Assembly (NCBI GenBank): GCA_964200075.2
Contig: CAXNAA020000044.1
Location: forward strand, 1-31,918
Length of the DNA: 31,918 nt
Origin: Sphacelaria rigidula
Lineage: Eukaryota; Phaeophyceae; Sphacelariales
Direction: 5' to 3'
Made by a program: the position numbers and the translations under genes
Notes under the pieces: model-generated
Seen by the model: only the letters and a program-made list of their open reading frames with translations
What the model was told of the DNA's origin: nothing
Database searches by the model: none
Shown: positions 28,926 through 31,918 of the stretch, piece after piece
How the letters are laid out: every line of letters begins with the position of its first letter
How positions within the stretch are numbered: position 1 is the first letter of the stretch

Positions 28926-31004
28926 TTTTAGCGTGCCAGAATCCTCCCACTCAATAGATCAAGTCATTATGTGGTGATAATGTCCACCTGGCCGTATTTT
29001 TCCGCGGAAAACGCTGCCGAATTACAAACTAGGTACTTATGAGCAAAGCAGTTTGTCGTTCCCATTAGAAGTGGTCTGTCTCAGTGGAACAATAGAGTAC
29101 GAGTACATGAATGTGGTGGTTAATACAAACACCTGTTGCTAAACAGACAAATGGCGTGGTGTATATCACTATTAATAGGGCTACGTGCTCCAGGCGCGGA
29201 GCCTGCGGTTGTCGCTGGGTGGTGTTTTGTGCCTGGCTGATTGGTTGATTGATTGTCGCCCATTAGCTGATCCCCGGGGATCTCGGCCGTACAAGCAGTC
29301 ATAACACAAAATAGACGTTCCCCCACGGAGAGGAAACGAAAACACTAACTAACGGGAGGAAACTCGACAACAGGAACGAAAAAGAATAAAGGAAAAAAGG
29401 CCTGGGGCTTACGGCTTCATTTCCCCTACCCCCACAGCTCACTGAGCAGGACGAGCAGCATTCGAAACACACACAAGCGGCGCTTGTGGTACCACAATGG
29501 TGGGGTGCCTGTTCCCCTTGCGAACCCCTGTGGGGGGGTAGCAAAGGATGTCGGGGATATCCATCGCTTCATCACTACTAACCCACATACTACACTCACA
29601 GCCGGATGATACCCGACGGCAGAAAGGTGCACCCGCCTCGCTCGACTATGAATCGCTTCTGCCCGACTTCTGGCTGAAACTTTCCTGCTCTTATATCACG
29701 TCTTTCAAGCTCCCATGGTCCATTAAGATCCATGTACGGACACAGGAGCCATCCTCCATATACCTCGAGGGATTGTTTGGCGGAAAACACAAACTCAGTA
29801 AGACTCACTGAGGTACTGCATATACCTGCACTATTAATATTAAGATATGTCGATAACAAGACTGCCCCCTCGCTGCTTAAGTCATCTGTGTGTCTTGCAC
29901 AGGAGAAAAGGGGACGGGTCAACGCAGCTACTAATATTACAAAATTGGGCACACTGGTTGCAGTCAGGTGTCAAGCACATCTTCACCGTTTACCCCTTCG
30001 ACCACCAGGATCAGACGTAGTGCTGAATCAGAATATTTTTTACTCGAACAATACATGTGAAGACCGGGTGGAACACTCTAGCGGTCGAGGAGAGGTCAAG
30101 CTGTTCTACTATAGCGGCGTTCCTCTCGTTCCTCTGTGCTTTTGCGCAAGAAACACGAGCACTATTTTAACGACGTTTCAAAGGGTCGGCAACTACCACA
30201 ACAATCGTCCAGGGTAAGCTGCACTCACGCAGCTTCTTGGACCAGTTCTACTGTATATCGCGACTTCATCAAACTCCCTTCCCCCCCACAACGCTGTCAT
30301 TTGGATCATGACGCTGGTTCGCTCTACTGCTCTTATACCGTACCCACCTCTTTTATCCTGTCGTAGGAATGGGGAAGGTCGACCCTAGAGAAATAAAAAA
30401 TGGCACACAATTTTCTGATTGGCCAAGAGGAAGAACCCATTAGATATGATTGGCCGATATTCCTTGATCGACGGCTGGCGTCAACCACGGCCCTTGGAGC
30501 GGAGGGACTTCTGAGTATGGGTGCCGTCACGCGGGGAGTTTCTTTTTTCAAGAAGCCCGTTTGCGGGGGCAGGGAATTTTCTCGATTTGTATAGAACCGA
30601 AAAAGCATGACATGAATGAACGCAGTGGCACGCAGTTCCGTCGACCAAGGAATATTGGCTGACCAGATCTGATGAATTATTTATCTTGGTCGAACAGAAA
30701 ATTGCGTACCACTTTTAAAATTGGCCAGTCAACCCTTGTGTGTCCCACCCTCGCGAATGACCAGAAGCGCATTTCTTGTACCACCACTCTCTGAGTCCAC
30801 GCGAGGGTTCATCTCTGGCGTGCTATACTAGCAGATTCTACAAGAGGAAAAGAGAGAGGTGAGCGCGACAGCCAAGTAATTCAATTCCCTCTCCATCACG
30901 TACTGCAAGTATGACGCACCGACGTGCAGAAGGAGTCGTGCGAACTGCAAGTCTGGATGCACGCCCCTCGCCCCTCCCCCCTCCCTCGCCCCGCATGGTG
31001 AGAC
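28926..31004. other. No gene seen
   Basis: A 161-codon plus-strand ORF (29732-30217) and an overlapping 118-codon minus-strand ORF (29596-29952) are present, but neither shows motifs or splice signals that set it apart from chance. Confidence 0.4.
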
Positions 31005-31078
31005 ACCCATGAGGCAGTTGTATAAGCCGTGGCTGTCTCTGGAAGTGGCGATACCAAGAAATGAAGCAACTCATTAGA
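31005..31078 (-). repeat. Repeat R5, opposite-strand copy
   Basis: The reverse complement reads AATGAGTTGCTTCATTTCTT, CGCCACTTCCAGAGACAGCC, ACGGCTTATACAACTGCCTC and ATGGGTGTCT, matching 9313-9395. Its flanks are not LINE sequence, so the shared block is an element in its own right. Confidence 0.7.
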
Positions 31079-31227
31079 GGCCGCCATCTATCTGCGAAGA
31101 TGATCAGTACGCTTCAAGCCCAACGATCTTAGCAGGATGCAGCTCACCGCTCATGCGACTCGCCGACCAGATCCCGGCGCTTCGCGCTTGGTGATTGATT
31201 GGGAGCATGGTCCAGCGAAAACCCGGC

Positions 31228-31312
31228 GTGCTCCGTCCCGGCTGTGTAGGGATGCGAGGTCAATGGTCCTATGCCTGCGGCATGCAAGATCATCAGTACC
31301 CCCCCCCCCCCT
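31228..31312 (-). repeat. Dispersed repeat R1, opposite-strand copy
   Basis: On the minus strand a run of 13 G (complement of C at 31299-31311) is followed by TACTGATGATCTTGCATGCC, then GGACCATTGACCTCGCATCC and GGGACGGAGCA. This matches the variant copy at 114-170 most closely, again with the G-tract at the same edge. Confidence 0.75.
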
Positions 31313-31556
31313 CATCAAAGGCCGTCAACATGGAGAAAACATCCCGTCATAAATGTTTTCCTCCCAGCTTAAAAGCGGCCGAACGTTGTCCAAACTACAG
31401 TTTTCCCAGTTTCCCGAATGGACCCGATGGACCCGATGTAAGCATATGACTGTGAAGTGCAGACCAAGCTGGTAACACACGGCACCGCCACTGATAAAGG
31501 GGGAAAAAATGGGGAAAAAATGTACTGCATAATATATAACTTCAACGACGGGCGAA

Positions 31557-31600
31557 ATATATATATATATATATAATCTGTAGGGATTCGAACTCATGAC
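31557..31600 (-). other. Pol III B-box-like sequence beside an (AT)n tract
   Basis: On the minus strand GAGTTCGAATCCC (about 31583-31595) matches the B-box consensus of tRNA genes. It is followed by an AT microsatellite (31557-31575). The T-stem flanks do not pair and no A box sits at the right distance, so it could be a relic of a tRNA-derived SINE or chance. Confidence 0.25.
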
Positions 31601-31785
31601 CCCCATAATTGGAGTCTCCTATCATTTGAATTGTAGGGGCGCGGCTGCGTCACACGAAAAGTGCGATGCCCCGCCCAATTCGACGACTCTTGAGCTGAAA
31701 TTTCACGAAGATCTTCTGCACCCGAGGAAATCATACATTGCGGGAGCAGCTGCAGATTATCTTTTTTTCCTGGACTTATGACGCA

Positions 31786-31918
31786 GACTCCAAGAACTGG
31801 CCCGAGAGAAGAATGTTCCTCTGTATATGTGCTTCATCGACCTCCAAAAAGCGTACGACTCAGTGGAACGTTCTCTTCTCTGGAAAGTTCTAGCACGCTA
31901 CGGTATACCCGCCAAGGT
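31786..31918 (+). pseudogene. LINE-C reverse transcriptase fragment, runs off the window
   Basis: The sequence reads RRLQELAREKNVPLYMCFID then LQKAYDSVERSLLWKVLARY and GIPAK, the RT palm motif A region of the same LINE family as LINE-A and LINE-B, and it is better preserved than either. The preceding FVV-like motif is broken, with a stop (TGA) just before RRLQEL. The element continues beyond the window, so its full state cannot be judged. Confidence 0.85.

Noticed and set aside
31575-31660. Possible minus-strand tRNA (GAGTTCGAATCCC)
   Set aside because: The T-stem does not pair and no A box or cloverleaf can be drawn; kept only as a B-box-like relic.
1-31918. Bacterial features, CRISPR arrays, giant-virus genes
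   Set aside because: No operon layout, no direct repeats with regular unique spacers, and no recognisable viral core gene.

Overview
The window looks like nuclear DNA of a stramenopile, most probably a brown alga. Gene density is very low, and the one well-supported gene has a 582-base spliceosomal intron. Microsatellites and dispersed repeats are abundant. The LINE remnants read like the endonuclease/reverse-transcriptase retrotransposons common in brown algal genomes. The taxonomic call comes from remembered family resemblance, not from a search. No bacterial operon, CRISPR array, rRNA or complete tRNA is visible.

Left part (1-7.4 kb): a candidate minus-strand gene remnant rich in Ser/Pro/Asp (324-1623, with one in-frame stop). 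Two adjacent long inverted repeats follow (1740-2165 and 2212-2416), then a 160-codon minus-strand ORF (2504-2986). Several copies of a dispersed repeat with a G-run at one edge lie here (31-170, 3004-3335, 5530-5690, and an opposite-strand copy near 31.2 kb). An 85-bp AGCT-rich minisatellite occupies 6816-7325.

Middle part (8.0-12.6 kb): two decayed non-LTR retrotransposons in the same orientation. LINE-A (about 8034-9312) has an endonuclease piece joined to the reverse transcriptase by an internal deletion, and its catalytic box is mutated. LINE-B (about 10095-12560) keeps the linker, RT and C-terminal regions but carries several frameshifts. A third RT fragment starts at the extreme right edge (31786-31918) and runs out of the window.

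Right part (12.6-31.9 kb): mostly gene-poor DNA. The main gene is on the minus strand at 22026-24119. Two exons spliced at GTGAGT...CAG encode a 503-residue protein with a perfect Zn2Cys6 binuclear-cluster DNA-binding domain. The intron splits that domain, so neither exon alone reveals it. Two further ORF segments with plausible splice signals (18583-18843 minus; 20585-20738 plus) and a pair of inverted, coding-like repeats (27240-27384 and 28274-28548) are weaker candidates. No pathway or operon logic links these elements.
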